A stretch of DNA of 35,070 nucleotides from Planctomycetota bacterium (lineage in GTDB: Bacteria > Planctomycetota > PLA2), in contig JAPUHK010000100.1 in the NCBI GenBank assembly GCA_027297745.1, positions 1 through 35,070 on the forward strand, given 5' to 3'. This document shows positions 14,206-23,856 of this stretch, one piece after another (position 1 is the first letter of the stretch; each line of letters begins with the position of its first letter). Made by a program: the position numbers and the translations under genes. The notes below the pieces were generated by a model. It ran no database searches, was not told the DNA's origin, and saw only the letters and a list, made by a program, of their open reading frames with translations.

Positions 14206-16725
14206 ATGCAGGATAAGTCCGTCGCCGGTGACGCCGGGGCGGCATCGAGCGCGGGCGACCCCGAACCGAAGACCGCCGATGCCGTAGTCGCTCGTCTTGC
14301 CGCCGATCTGAAGCTGGACCCTTCCGCCGTGGAGCGTGCGCTCGATCGGTTGGACGCCGGTCTCGCCATTCCCTATCTCGCGCGCTACTGCAGCGGCCAG
14401 GTGGGCGGTCTCGACGAGCCTGCGCTGCGCGCCATCCGCGACGCCGCCGCGCAGGTGCGCGAGCTCGAGGCGCGCCGCGCCTTCGTGTTGCATGCCGTCG
14501 AGGAGCGCGGCGACGTGCCCGAGAAGACACGCCGCCGGCTGCAGCGCGCGCGCACGCGGTCCGAGCTGGAGGACCTGTATCTCCCGTTCCGCCCACGCCG
14601 CCGCACGCGCGGCAGCATGGCCGAGGAGCAAGGGCTGGACCCGCTGGCCGACGCGCTGCTGGATCCGAAAACGGAATCGCCCGAGACGCCGGCCGCAGCC
14701 TACGTGGATGCGGAGCGCGGCGTGGCCGACGCGGAGGCCGCCCTGCGCGGCGCGCGCGACATCCTGGCCGAGCGCTTCGCCGAAGACCCCGAGATCCGCA
14801 GCCTGTTCCAGCGCCTGGTGAACAAGGAAGGCAAGCTGCAGGCCCTGCCGCCGCCCGGGGAGACCGAGATCCCCAAGCGCTACTCCAAGTTCAAGGGCTA
14901 CGAAGAGCGTATCGGGCGCATCCCGTCCCATCGCTTCCTGGCGCTGCGGCGCGCCGAGAAGGAAGGCGCGTTGGCCAATCGCATCGCGTACGACGAGTCG
15001 AAGGTGCTGGCGGAGATCGAGCGCCGCTTTTTCGCCGAGGAGCGCCCCGAGGAGGTCCGGGCGCAGCTGAGGGCGGCGGCCGGCGACGCGCTGCGCCGCA
15101 TCATCGCCCCCGCCGTCCTGACCGAAGTACGGCGCCAAGCAAAAGTGCGCGCCGACCGCGACGCGATCCGCGTCTTCACGCGCAACCTGCATGACCTTCT
15201 GATGTCGCCGCCGGCCGGTCCGCGGCGCGTTCTGGGCATCGATCCCGCGCGGCGCGGGGCCGTGCACCTGGCCTGCGTGGACGAGCGTGGGACGCCGGTG
15301 GCACACGAGCGCATCAAGCCCTTCAGCAAGGACGAGCCGACGGCCGCCGCGGCGGTCGAGAAAGTGCGCGCGTTGTGCCGCAAGCACAACATCGATGTCG
15401 TAGCGCTCGGCAACGGGCCGGGTAGCCACGAGTGCGAGGTGTTCCTGGCCGACGCACTCGAGGAAATGGGCGAGGAATCGCCGCCTGTCGCGGTGGTCGA
15501 CGAGGCCGGCGTCGGCGCGTACGCGTCGGGCCCGGCGGGGCGTGGAGAGCTCGGGCGCTTCCCGGTGCCCGTACGCGGGGCGATTTCGCTGGCGCGGCGG
15601 CTGATGGACCCGCTGGCCGAGTTGGTCAAGGTCGATCCCAAGCAGATCGGCGTGGGCCAGTACCAGAACGACGTGGAGCAGATGCAGCTCCGGCGGGAGC
15701 TGCGCTCGGTGGTGGAGAGCTCCGTGAACTCGGTGGGCGTGGACCTCAACCGCGCCACGCGCCACCAGCTCGCGTACGTCTGCGGCCTGAACCCGCAGCG
15801 CGGCCAGGCCATCGTCGAACGGCGTGAGAAGAAGGGTCTCTTCCGCACGCGCGCCGAGCTGGCCGAGCTGGGCGCCCTGCCGCCGGACGCGCTGCGCCAG
15901 GCTGCCGGCTTCGTGCGCGTGTACGGCGGCGAAAACCCGCTCGACGCCACGGGCGTACACCCGGACCACTATCCGGTGGTCGAGCGCATCGCTGCGGCGC
16001 GCGGGGTGACGCCGGGCGAGCTGGTCGGGAACGCGGATCAGCTGGCCGACATAGCCGTCGAGGACTTCGCCGACGAGCAGCATCCGCCGACGACCGTGGC
16101 GAGCGTGCTGGCGGAGCTGCTGGAGGGCGGGCTGGACCCGCGTCCGGCGCTGGAGATCGTGCGCCGCCGCCTGCTCGTGCGCTCGCTGGAGGAGCTCAAG
16201 CCGGGCATGCGGGCCGACGGACGCGTGACGAACGTGACCGCCTTCGGCGCCTTTGTGGACATCGGTGTCGGGCAGGACGGGCTGATCCACGTGTCCGAGC
16301 TGAGCGACCGCTTCGTAAAGGACCCCTCGCGCGTCGTGCACGTAGGCCAGGTCGTGTCCGTACGCGTGCTCAGCGTGGACCTGCAGACCCGGCGCGTGGC
16401 GCTGTCCATGAAGCCCGCAGGCGGCGGGGGGCGCGGCGAGCGTGGCGAGCGTGGCGAGCGGGGCGAGCGGGGCCGGGGTGAGCGGGGCCGCGGCCGGGCA
16501 GACGGTCCCAGGGGAGGCGGCAAGCGCGGCGACCGCAAGCGCGGGTGGCCGCAGGGTCCGCGGCCTGATCATGAGGCGGCGGAAGAAGCCAAGCCCGCAC
16601 CCGCGGTGCCTGCGCCCGCCGAAGCAGCACCCGAGCCGGAGCCCGCGGAGACGATTCCGGAAGGCATGACCGAGGAGGAGTTCGTCAAGCAGAAGCTTGA
16701 CGAGCTGCGCAAGCGGTTTTCGTAG
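14206..16725 (+). CDS. tex: Tex-like S1 RNA-binding transcription accessory protein with RG-rich tail
   Basis: Tex binds nucleic acid and affects transcription; it is a cytoplasmic multidomain protein. Visible in order are the N-terminal helical Tex domain (ELEDLYLPFRPRRRTRG), the YqgF/RNase-H-like domain (RVLGIDPARRGAVHLACVD), the helix-hairpin-helix region (DPKQIGVGQYQNDV, VNSVGVDLNRAT, AAGFVRVYGGENPLD) and a C-terminal S1 domain (VTNVTAFGAFVDIGVGQDGL). The chosen ATG at 14206 has AGGAGA five bases upstream and gives 839 residues, longer than the usual 720-780. The excess is a C-terminal tail: a tandem GER/GRG repeat rich in Arg and Gly, then a Pro/Ala/Glu stretch and a final helix EEFVKQKLDELRKRF. 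The tail could add RNA affinity. Confidence 0.93.
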   Translation: MQDKSVAGDAGAASSAGDPEPKTADAVVARLAADLKLDPSAVERALDRLDAGLAIPYLARYCSGQVGGLDEPALRAIRDAAAQVRELEARRAFVLHAVEERGDVPEKTRRRLQRARTRSELEDLYLPFRPRRRTRGSMAEEQGLDPLADALLDPKTESPETPAAAYVDAERGVADAEAALRGARDILAERFAEDPEIRSLFQRLVNKEGKLQALPPPGETEIPKRYSKFKGYEERIGRIPSHRFLALRRAEKEGALANRIAYDESKVLAEIERRFFAEERPEEVRAQLRAAAGDALRRIIAPAVLTEVRRQAKVRADRDAIRVFTRNLHDLLMSPPAGPRRVLGIDPARRGAVHLACVDERGTPVAHERIKPFSKDEPTAAAAVEKVRALCRKHNIDVVALGNGPGSHECEVFLADALEEMGEESPPVAVVDEAGVGAYASGPAGRGELGRFPVPVRGAISLARRLMDPLAELVKVDPKQIGVGQYQNDVEQMQLRRELRSVVESSVNSVGVDLNRATRHQLAYVCGLNPQRGQAIVERREKKGLFRTRAELAELGALPPDALRQAAGFVRVYGGENPLDATGVHPDHYPVVERIAAARGVTPGELVGNADQLADIAVEDFADEQHPPTTVASVLAELLEGGLDPRPALEIVRRRLLVRSLEELKPGMRADGRVTNVTAFGAFVDIGVGQDGLIHVSELSDRFVKDPSRVVHVGQVVSVRVLSVDLQTRRVALSMKPAGGGGRGERGERGERGERGRGERGRGRADGPRGGGKRGDRKRGWPQGPRPDHEAAEEAKPAPAVPAPAEAAPEPEPAETIPEGMTEEEFVKQKLDELRKRFS

Positions 16726-16812
16726 TCACGAGCGCAACAGCCGGTCGGACGGGACGCCCTCGCGTTCCCATGCCGGTTGATCGCGACTGCGTGTGGACGG
16801 TGCGGCGACGCG

Positions 16813-19800
16813 CTAGCGCTTGTCGACGCCGTAGGCGACGACCTTGGACTCGGCCGTCACGGCGTAGATGTGCTGGGGACCGGCCACCAGCGGGCAGCGC
16901 AACTCCTGCCCCAGCGCGTCCGTCCACCAGGCCTGCCTACCTGTGAGGTCGAAGGCGTAGACGCGACCGCGATCCGTTCCCGCGTAAAGGAAGCCGTTCG
17001 CGACCAGCGGGGAGCGGCTGACGGAGCCGCCCACCTCGTACTCGCAGACCATCTCGCCTGCGGCGTCCAGCACGTAGATGCTGCGGTCCTCGGAAGCGAC
17101 GTAGATATAGTCGCCGGACGAGACCGGGCTCGTGCGCACCGGACCGCCCGTGTGGAAGCGCCACTTGTGCTTGGGCGACTTGCCGTCGAAGGCGTACACG
17201 CCGCCGTCCTCGGCGCCGGCCACGATCAGCTCGCCGTGCAGCGCCAGGCCGCCGGTGAAGGACGTGTGCGTGCCGGCCTTGAGGCGGCGCAGCTCCTTGC
17301 CGTCCTCCGCTGCGTGCACCAGGATCTCGCCGTCCGCGGTGCCCATGAAGATCTCACCATCGCGGTACAAGAGCTCGGTGGTGGGGGCGCGGGCCAACTC
17401 CTGTTCGTACACGAGCCTGCCGTCCTTCAGCGCGAACAGCCGGCCCGTGCTGGTGGCCGCGTACAGCGTGTCGCCGTTGCGCGCAGCGTCGACGCGTACG
17501 GCGCCCGGCACCTGCACGCGGCTGAGGATCTTGCCGTCCTCCAGGTTGAAGGTCACCGCCAGCCCGTCGATGGTGAAGACCGTCACCTTGCCGTTTATTA
17601 CCAGCGGCCTCACGGCGATGCCGCTCAGGCTCCCGGTCTTGACGTCGTACTCGACCTCACCCGTGTCGCGCCGCACGACGAAGACCTGCCCGTTGCGGCT
17701 GGCGACGATGAGGTGGTCGCCGGCGATCACCGGGGTCCCCTCGATCCGGCCGTCCAGTTGCTCGACCCACTCGCGGCGCTTGACGAGCGACAACTCGAGG
17801 GTGCCGTCCAGGTCCGGGTCGTGCGCGCGCAGCGTGCGCTCCGTCGGCTCGAAGCCGCTGCGCCCGAGCGTGACCGTCGTGCTGTCGTTGATCGGAACCA
17901 TGATGACCATGGGCGTGTGCCCCACGGTCTTGCCGTTCACCTGCACCTCGGCGCCGCCCGGCACCGAGTGCACCACGTAGGGATACTGCCACTGCCGGTC
18001 GAAGCGCACGAGCGGGTTGTCGCGCACGAGCGCGCTCAGCTTGCGGAAGGCCTCGGGCGCGCGCTCGGGAGCCTTGAGGCTGTCCACGTCCTGCAGCACG
18101 ACGCGTAAGCGATCGATGCGCTCGATCTGCGCTTTGCACTCGGACAGGATGCGCTGGCGCGCGATGTACTCGAGCAGCTCCATGTAGCGCTCGCGCGGGC
18201 TCTCGTCGGTGATCGCGTCCGCGAGCTCGTAGGCCTTCTTGTACAGGCCGCGCGCCTGCTCGAAGTAACAATCGCGCAGCAGGCGCTTGCCGTCCTTGCG
18301 CGCTTCCCGGAACGCGAAGCTGATCTCGTAGCGCAGCCGCTCGACGCGGATCTCGTAGTAGAGCTCATCCAGGTCCGGCATGGGCTCGACGGGCACGCGG
18401 TTCAGAAACTTCTGGATGTCCTTGCCCGACTTTCCGATCCAGGGCGACTCCTTCAGCAGGTCGGCCGCGTCGCGCACGGTCTTCATGGTCGTGTTCCACT
18501 TGTGGCCGCGCACCTCGCCCACACGCTCTTCGAGCGTCTTGAGGTTGTCGATCGCGAGGCTGCGCTTCATCGACGAACGCGCCTCGCTGATCACGACGCG
18601 GTCGCGGGACAGGTCCTCGGTGACGCGCTCCAACAGCCGTGTGATCGCGTCCTCCACCTCGACCACGAAGCTCTTGCGCATGCCCGCCGTGGCGGGGTCG
18701 TCCAGCTTGCCCAGGAACTCGTGCAAGAGCGTCAGGCCCTCGATGTAGTGCCGTTCGCCGTCGCGCAGGAGGCGCTGCGCGCGCTTCAGCTCTTCCGCCA
18801 ACAGCGTGCGCAGGGCGGCCGCCGGAGCGCCGACGGTCTTCCTGACCCGCGTGCGACGCTGCAGCAACAGGCCGGCCTCCATCGTCTGGGGCGCCTCGGG
18901 ATAGTCCGCGCGCATCTCGGCGACGAGCGTGCGCATCCTGCCTACGTCGCCCGCGGCGTTCGCCTCGAGCAGGTCCAGCATCATGTCTTCGGCGCTCGGG
19001 GGGCGCAGCACCCAGGCGATGCTGCCCACGACCAGGATGACGGCGGCGGCGATGCCCCCGCGCGTCATGAGCGTCTGCATGCGCATGGCCATCATGCGCT
19101 TGCGGGCCAGCGCGCGCAGTCCCTTCTCCGCGTCCTGGTCGCGCGGGTTGATTCTCAACAGCAGGCGGTAGCAGCTCTTGAGCAGCTCGAACTCTTTGGA
19201 GCCGAGCCGCTTGCCCTTGGCGCCGCTGACCTGGTCGAGCACGGAGTAGAGCTCGATCTGCGCGTCCTTGGGGCGGCCCGAGCGCAGCAGGAACTGCGAT
19301 AGGTGGTAGCGCAGGGCGACGCCTTCGGGCGCCAACTCGAGCCCCGCGCGGCACGCCTCGGCGGCCGCTTCCAGCTCCTGCCGCTTGCCCAGCAGGCGGG
19401 CCAGGCGCAGGCTCGTCTCGGTGCACAGCTCGTGGTCCTTGGTGGCGAGGTAACCCTGCTGCAGCGCGCGCAGCGCCGTGAAGTGATCGGGCTTGTCTTC
19501 GAGCACCTCTTCCAACAGCTGGATGCCGGATTCGATGTCGCCGTCGCGCACCTGCGCCGCGCCGAGGCCCGCGATCAAGTCGGCCGCGAGCTCGGGCGCG
19601 TGCAGATTGCGCGCGATGGCCACGCACTGCCCCAGGATGCCGCGGTCCTCGGGCGCGAGGTCGTAGGCTTGCCGCAGCATCAACGCGGCGCGCTGCTCCT
19701 TGGCGTGCTGCATGCAGTTGCCGGCCTGTTCGACGAGCTCCTCGACACCGAGCGGGCGCAGCAGGTCCTGTTCCAGCAGCAGGTACGTGGAGCGCAGTAC

Positions 19801-20496
19801 CTCGAACGTGCTCAAGCCCGCGACGCTGCGCACTTCGTCGATGCAGTTGGGCTCGTCGAAGCACTCGTAGATGATGACGATGCGCTCGTCCTCACCCTCG
19901 ATCTTGGGCAGGTCGTCCGGACCGCCCGTGCGCAGGAAGAAGGACTTGTTGTCGGGGATCTTGCGCCGGATCAGCTCGACCTCGTCCAGGCGGCGCGCCG
20001 CCTCCAGGCACAGGTGCGACGCCTCGCCTACGACCGGGGAGAGCGGGATGTTGCTGTCGAGGTCGACTTCCTCGCCGTCGTAGAAGGCAAACGAGCCGGA
20101 CACCCAGCTGAAGATCTCGAACAGCTCGTCCTCGGCGTGCTTGATCAGCAGCCGGTCGATCTCTTGCTGCGGAACCTTGCCCGACTGGATCAGCAGCTCC
20201 CCGAACAGGCGTTGCGTGCGCATCTGCTCCTGCAACAGGTGCTGCACGTCCTCCTGCTTGATGAAGCCGCGCCGGACGAACACTTCACCCAACCGCCAGC
20301 GGCTGCGTCCTCCGCTGAGGAACACGCGCACGCCGCCGTCCGTGAAGTACAGCTTCTTCGTGACACCGTCCCGCTGCAGCGCAAGCACACCGGTCTGGTT
20401 GTTCTGCTTCAGCGACTGAAAGATGTCGAAGAGGCTGAGGTTACGGAGATCGCCTTTGAACGCCATTGAGGGCGCCGTCTTCCTCCGGCTCGCCAT
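16813..20496 (-). CDS. Giant DUF4388 / TPR-like / TM / PEGA / PQQ-propeller protein
   Basis: This 1227-residue protein starts with a DUF4388 (PatA-N-like) domain, AFKGDLRNLSLFDIFQSL, and a second segment RWRLGEVFVRRGFI...FGELLIQSGKV resembling the GspE N-terminal fold. Helical TPR-like repeats span about 270-460, and one membrane helix (IAAAVILVVGSIAWVL) lies near residue 485. A long charged helical region covers 520-830, a PEGA domain (GGAEVQVNGKTVGHTPMVI) lies around 840-900, and a C-terminal PQQ-type beta-propeller has repeated VASRNGQVFVVRRDTGEV and YVASEDRSIYVLDAAGE blades. The topology implies a cytoplasmic sensory N-terminus and a periplasmic propeller. ATG at 20496 and at 20466 (MAFKGDL) are both possible; GGAGG lies 15 bases before the latter. 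Function unknown; likely a signal-transducing or scaffold protein. Confidence 0.85.
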   Translation of the reverse strand: MASRRKTAPSMAFKGDLRNLSLFDIFQSLKQNNQTGVLALQRDGVTKKLYFTDGGVRVFLSGGRSRWRLGEVFVRRGFIKQEDVQHLLQEQMRTQRLFGELLIQSGKVPQQEIDRLLIKHAEDELFEIFSWVSGSFAFYDGEEVDLDSNIPLSPVVGEASHLCLEAARRLDEVELIRRKIPDNKSFFLRTGGPDDLPKIEGEDERIVIIYECFDEPNCIDEVRSVAGLSTFEVLRSTYLLLEQDLLRPLGVEELVEQAGNCMQHAKEQRAALMLRQAYDLAPEDRGILGQCVAIARNLHAPELAADLIAGLGAAQVRDGDIESGIQLLEEVLEDKPDHFTALRALQQGYLATKDHELCTETSLRLARLLGKRQELEAAAEACRAGLELAPEGVALRYHLSQFLLRSGRPKDAQIELYSVLDQVSGAKGKRLGSKEFELLKSCYRLLLRINPRDQDAEKGLRALARKRMMAMRMQTLMTRGGIAAAVILVVGSIAWVLRPPSAEDMMLDLLEANAAGDVGRMRTLVAEMRADYPEAPQTMEAGLLLQRRTRVRKTVGAPAAALRTLLAEELKRAQRLLRDGERHYIEGLTLLHEFLGKLDDPATAGMRKSFVVEVEDAITRLLERVTEDLSRDRVVISEARSSMKRSLAIDNLKTLEERVGEVRGHKWNTTMKTVRDAADLLKESPWIGKSGKDIQKFLNRVPVEPMPDLDELYYEIRVERLRYEISFAFREARKDGKRLLRDCYFEQARGLYKKAYELADAITDESPRERYMELLEYIARQRILSECKAQIERIDRLRVVLQDVDSLKAPERAPEAFRKLSALVRDNPLVRFDRQWQYPYVVHSVPGGAEVQVNGKTVGHTPMVIMVPINDSTTVTLGRSGFEPTERTLRAHDPDLDGTLELSLVKRREWVEQLDGRIEGTPVIAGDHLIVASRNGQVFVVRRDTGEVEYDVKTGSLSGIAVRPLVINGKVTVFTIDGLAVTFNLEDGKILSRVQVPGAVRVDAARNGDTLYAATSTGRLFALKDGRLVYEQELARAPTTELLYRDGEIFMGTADGEILVHAAEDGKELRRLKAGTHTSFTGGLALHGELIVAGAEDGGVYAFDGKSPKHKWRFHTGGPVRTSPVSSGDYIYVASEDRSIYVLDAAGEMVCEYEVGGSVSRSPLVANGFLYAGTDRGRVYAFDLTGRQAWWTDALGQELRCPLVAGPQHIYAVTAESKVVAYGVDKR

Positions 20497-20518
20497 ACGT
20501 AGAGACCGCCTCTACGTA
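20496..20518. promoter_or_regulatory. Perfect 9-bp inverted repeat at the start of the DUF4388 gene
   Basis: TACGTAGAG at 20496-20504 and CTCTACGTA at 20510-20518 are perfect complements separated by ACCGC. The repeat touches the first base of the 20496 start codon. It may be an operator-like dyad, or, in mRNA, a hairpin that would hide initiation at 20496 and favour the internal ATG at 20466. The gap of only 52 bases to mtnA upstream suggests the two genes might otherwise be cotranscribed. Confidence 0.45.
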
Positions 20519-20548
20519 CAGAGCCTGAGCACCTATCGGAAGCGGCGC

Positions 20549-21576
<1,028 letters not shown>

Positions 21577-21765
21577 CTAGCGCGACCAAAAGGGGCCGTA
21601 GCCGGGATTGCTGTTTCCGGTCGCCGCGACCGCCCCCGCGCAGCGCACCACGCCTTCCCAGAATCGGGGGTTGTAGCCGACGTCCGCCGCGTGCTCCGCG
21701 AGGCCCACACACCCCGGGAGCAGGCAAGTGATCAGCAGCGCCACGACCACTGCGCGTGCGGTCAT
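21577..21765 (-). CDS. Tiny lipoprotein upstream of mtnA
   Basis: The 62-residue ORF has a short lipoprotein leader [19 protein letters not shown] with a lipobox LLPGC, so the mature chain is about 43 residues. It reads [18 protein letters not shown]...[19 protein letters not shown]. Its stop codon directly abuts the mtnA start (TAGATG), so the two are probably cotranscribed. I know no family for it. The convincing lipobox supports a real gene despite the small size; chance ORFs of this length are common in GC-rich DNA. Confidence 0.55.
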   Translation of the reverse strand: MTARAVVVALLITCLLPGCVGLAEHAADVGYNPRFWEGVVRCAGAVAATGNSNPGYGPFWSR

Positions 21766-21897
21766 TGCCCTGCATCATAAACCGGTGCGCATCGGGAGAG
21801 GGATCCAGCCGGCTGAAACGGGCGCGGGAGCCGTGGGTGCGACGGCCGGTAGGGAAATGTCGCGGCTGCGGGCTTTCAACCGTATACAGGTCTAGTC

Positions 21898-22983
21898 GTG
21901 CTTGCTCAGCTTGCTTTTCTCCTCCTGCCGCCGGCGCCGGTGACGCTGCAGCCGCTGGAGGTCGTCCCCGAACTCCAGGCGAGCGCGCATCTCGAGGCGC
22001 CCGGTGCCCAGGCCAAGGCCTACGCCTGCCCGGCACCGCTGGGCTCGATGTTCTTCATCGACCTCGGGGGCGACGGGACGCTGGACGCGTTCACGTATCC
22101 GCGCTCGCGCGCCGTCGTGCCGTTGCGCAAGACGATCTTCTGGAAGGGCAAGCGCTACGGCGTGCAGTGCAACGGCACCGCGAGTGTCACGTTTGCGGTC
22201 ACAAAGCAGAAGCTGCCGGCAAAAGTGCGCAAGGTCCTCGACGACCTCAACGCGGAACGGCTCCGAGTGGGGCTGCATCCCGTGGGCTGGCACGAGGGGA
22301 CGCGGCAGGCTTGCGAGCTGCACGCCGCCTACATGGAGCGCTACCCGGACACGCAGGTGGGTGCGCGCCTCGAGGCGAAGGGCTTCGCGGGCTACACGAA
22401 GGCCGGCGCCGGGATGGCGGCGGCCGGTGTGACATTGCGGACGTCCGCCGGACGCGCGATCCGCGTCGCCCTTCAGACCTACGCCGACCGCATGCGTCTC
22501 CTGGACCCGTACCTGCTCACCATCAGCGGCGCCGTGTCGCGCAACGGGAAGGTCGTGGTTCTGGATACGGCCTACGGCCACGCGCGCTACGTCGAGGAGG
22601 CTCAGGACGTAGTCCAGCAGCCCGTCCGCTGGCCGCTCGCCTACCCGCGCCCCGACTCCGTAGGCGCGGCCGCGGGCTTCAGCGGCTGGTGCATCGAGAC
22701 GTACGGCAAGAATCGGGGCGGACCGATAAGCCTTCGCCTGGGGCCGGGCGCGCGCGACTTCGCGTTCGGCGAAGCCAGGCTGACGCACGTCTCTTCGGCG
22801 AAGAAGATCGATTGCGAGCTGTCCTGGCCCGGCGCCGGATTCACCAGGCTCGGCGGTGGCAACCGCAACGGCGTCGGCCTGATCCCGTTGAAGCGGCTTT
22901 CGGGCGGATGGTATCGCGTCGAGATCCGCTACGACTCGCAGGGGCGGTCCCACACGCATACCTGGAAGTTCAGAGTCGGGTAG
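21898..22983 (+). CDS. Secreted CAP (SCP/YkwD-like) domain protein
   Basis: The 361-residue product starts at a GTG with a short hydrophobic leader ([14 protein letters not shown]). Around residues 115-230 it has a CAP-type domain: [20 protein letters not shown], then [17 protein letters not shown], the usual first-helix pattern of bacterial YkwD-like CAP proteins, which have unclear function outside the cell. The first part (about 30-100) and the C-terminal 110 residues look beta-rich; the end [20 protein letters not shown] resembles an Ig-like or jelly-roll strand set. The second conserved CAP histidine region is not obvious. It is a single gene, divergent from the small lipoprotein/mtnA unit; a TATACA sequence about 20 bases before the start might be its -10 element. 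Confidence 0.75.
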   Translation: MLAQLAFLLLPPAPVTLQPLEVVPELQASAHLEAPGAQAKAYACPAPLGSMFFIDLGGDGTLDAFTYPRSRAVVPLRKTIFWKGKRYGVQCNGTASVTFAVTKQKLPAKVRKVLDDLNAERLRVGLHPVGWHEGTRQACELHAAYMERYPDTQVGARLEAKGFAGYTKAGAGMAAAGVTLRTSAGRAIRVALQTYADRMRLLDPYLLTISGAVSRNGKVVVLDTAYGHARYVEEAQDVVQQPVRWPLAYPRPDSVGAAAGFSGWCIETYGKNRGGPISLRLGPGARDFAFGEARLTHVSSAKKIDCELSWPGAGFTRLGGGNRNGVGLIPLKRLSGGWYRVEIRYDSQGRSHTHTWKFRVG

Positions 22984-23040
22984 CCGCCCCGAGCCCGGGC
23001 GCAGGATTCGGACTCGGCCTCCGGTTCGGACTCGTTGAGG

Positions 23041-23406
23041 CTAGCCCGGAACCGCCGGCGGTCCCGGCTGCCGATCCTCCGGCGCCAGCCCCGGGGCGTC
23101 GGAACGCACGGGGACGCGCGTCGGGTGTTCCAGCCATTGCAGCTGGCGCACCTCGACCTCCGCCCGCGAGCACTCTTCCACCCTGTAGGTGCCGCCGCGG
23201 AGCTTCACTCCCTCACCCGTGACCAGGTCGCGGAAAGCGAGGTATCCCGTGCGGGTGATCAGCGTCGTGCTGTCCCGCGTGTAGTACAGGCGGCCCGTGT
23301 TGTGGGTGATGCGCAGGTACGGGTTCGCGGACGGCGACTTGATGTTGCAGGCCGCCAGCAGCAACAGCAGCACGGCGGGCAGTCGCAAGGAGCGTCTCTT
23401 CACCAT
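23041..23406 (-). CDS. Small lipoprotein of unknown function
   Basis: The 121-residue product begins with a basic n-region and hydrophobic core MVKRRSLRLPAVLLLLLAAC; the LLAAC lipobox predicts lipidation at residue 20. The mature domain is small and beta-rich (YLRITHNTGRLYYTRD, RTGYLAFRDLVTGEGVKL, YRVEECSRAEVEV) and ends in a Pro/Gly-rich tail. It is the second of two small unknown genes reading the same way, downstream of the 23417-23716 gene by about 10 bases, so they may be one unit. No family recognised. Confidence 0.75.
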   Translation of the reverse strand: MVKRRSLRLPAVLLLLLAACNIKSPSANPYLRITHNTGRLYYTRDSTTLITRTGYLAFRDLVTGEGVKLRGGTYRVEECSRAEVEVRQLQWLEHPTRVPVRSDAPGLAPEDRQPGPPAVPG

Positions 23407-23416
23407 CGCGCGTGCA

Positions 23417-23716
23417 TCAAAAAGTGGGAACCGTCAGCTTGTCAGCCTGCACGTAGAGGGCACCCTCGCAGTCGCTTTTGAAGTCGAGCGCCTCATCCGC
23501 ACGGAGCAGGAACACGAAACCGTCGTACGAGGTGAGGTAGGTGTGGCGCTTGAACCACAGCGCGCCGGTCGTGCCGGCCACGATCGTGGGATGGGGACGG
23601 GAGCGCAGCAGCGTGCGGAAGGTCTCCTCGTCCACCTCCACGATCGTCGCCATGGCCTTCAGGGCGTTCATCTGCGCCTGGTACTGCGCGCTGGCTCCGG
23701 CTGCGGCGGTCGACAT
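23417..23716 (-). CDS. Small protein of unknown function
   Basis: The frame extends to 23779, but I prefer the ATG at 23716 (MSTAAAGASAQYQAQMNAL), because the upstream 21 codons are Gly/Arg/Pro-rich without structure. Neither start has a good ribosome-binding site. The 99-residue product has a short helix followed by beta-strands (ATIVEVDEETFRTLL, TIVAGTTGALWFKRHTYLTS, YDGFVFLLRADEAL). It lacks a signal peptide or membrane helix, so it is likely cytoplasmic. Next to a small lipoprotein gene; no family recognised. Confidence 0.6.
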   Translation of the reverse strand: MSTAAAGASAQYQAQMNALKAMATIVEVDEETFRTLLRSRPHPTIVAGTTGALWFKRHTYLTSYDGFVFLLRADEALDFKSDCEGALYVQADKLTVPTF

Positions 23717-23856
23717 GACGCCCGATCGTAAGGGAGCTATCCGCTTTCCGCCAAATCCGGCCGCTCCCATCTCGGGCACCGTGACCGTGCCGGGCGCGGT
23801 TCGGTGCCCTATGGGCGCGCGCGGCGGACCGTGGGGAGCTTGCAGCCGTGGTGCTG

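Noticed and set aside
12817-16572. 1251-residue minus-strand ORF opposite the secreted-protein and tex genes
   Set aside because: It lies antisense to two genes with clear homology or a signal peptide, crosses their intergenic gap, and its translation is Arg/Ala/His/Gly-rich without any domain. Typical shadow frame in GC-rich DNA.
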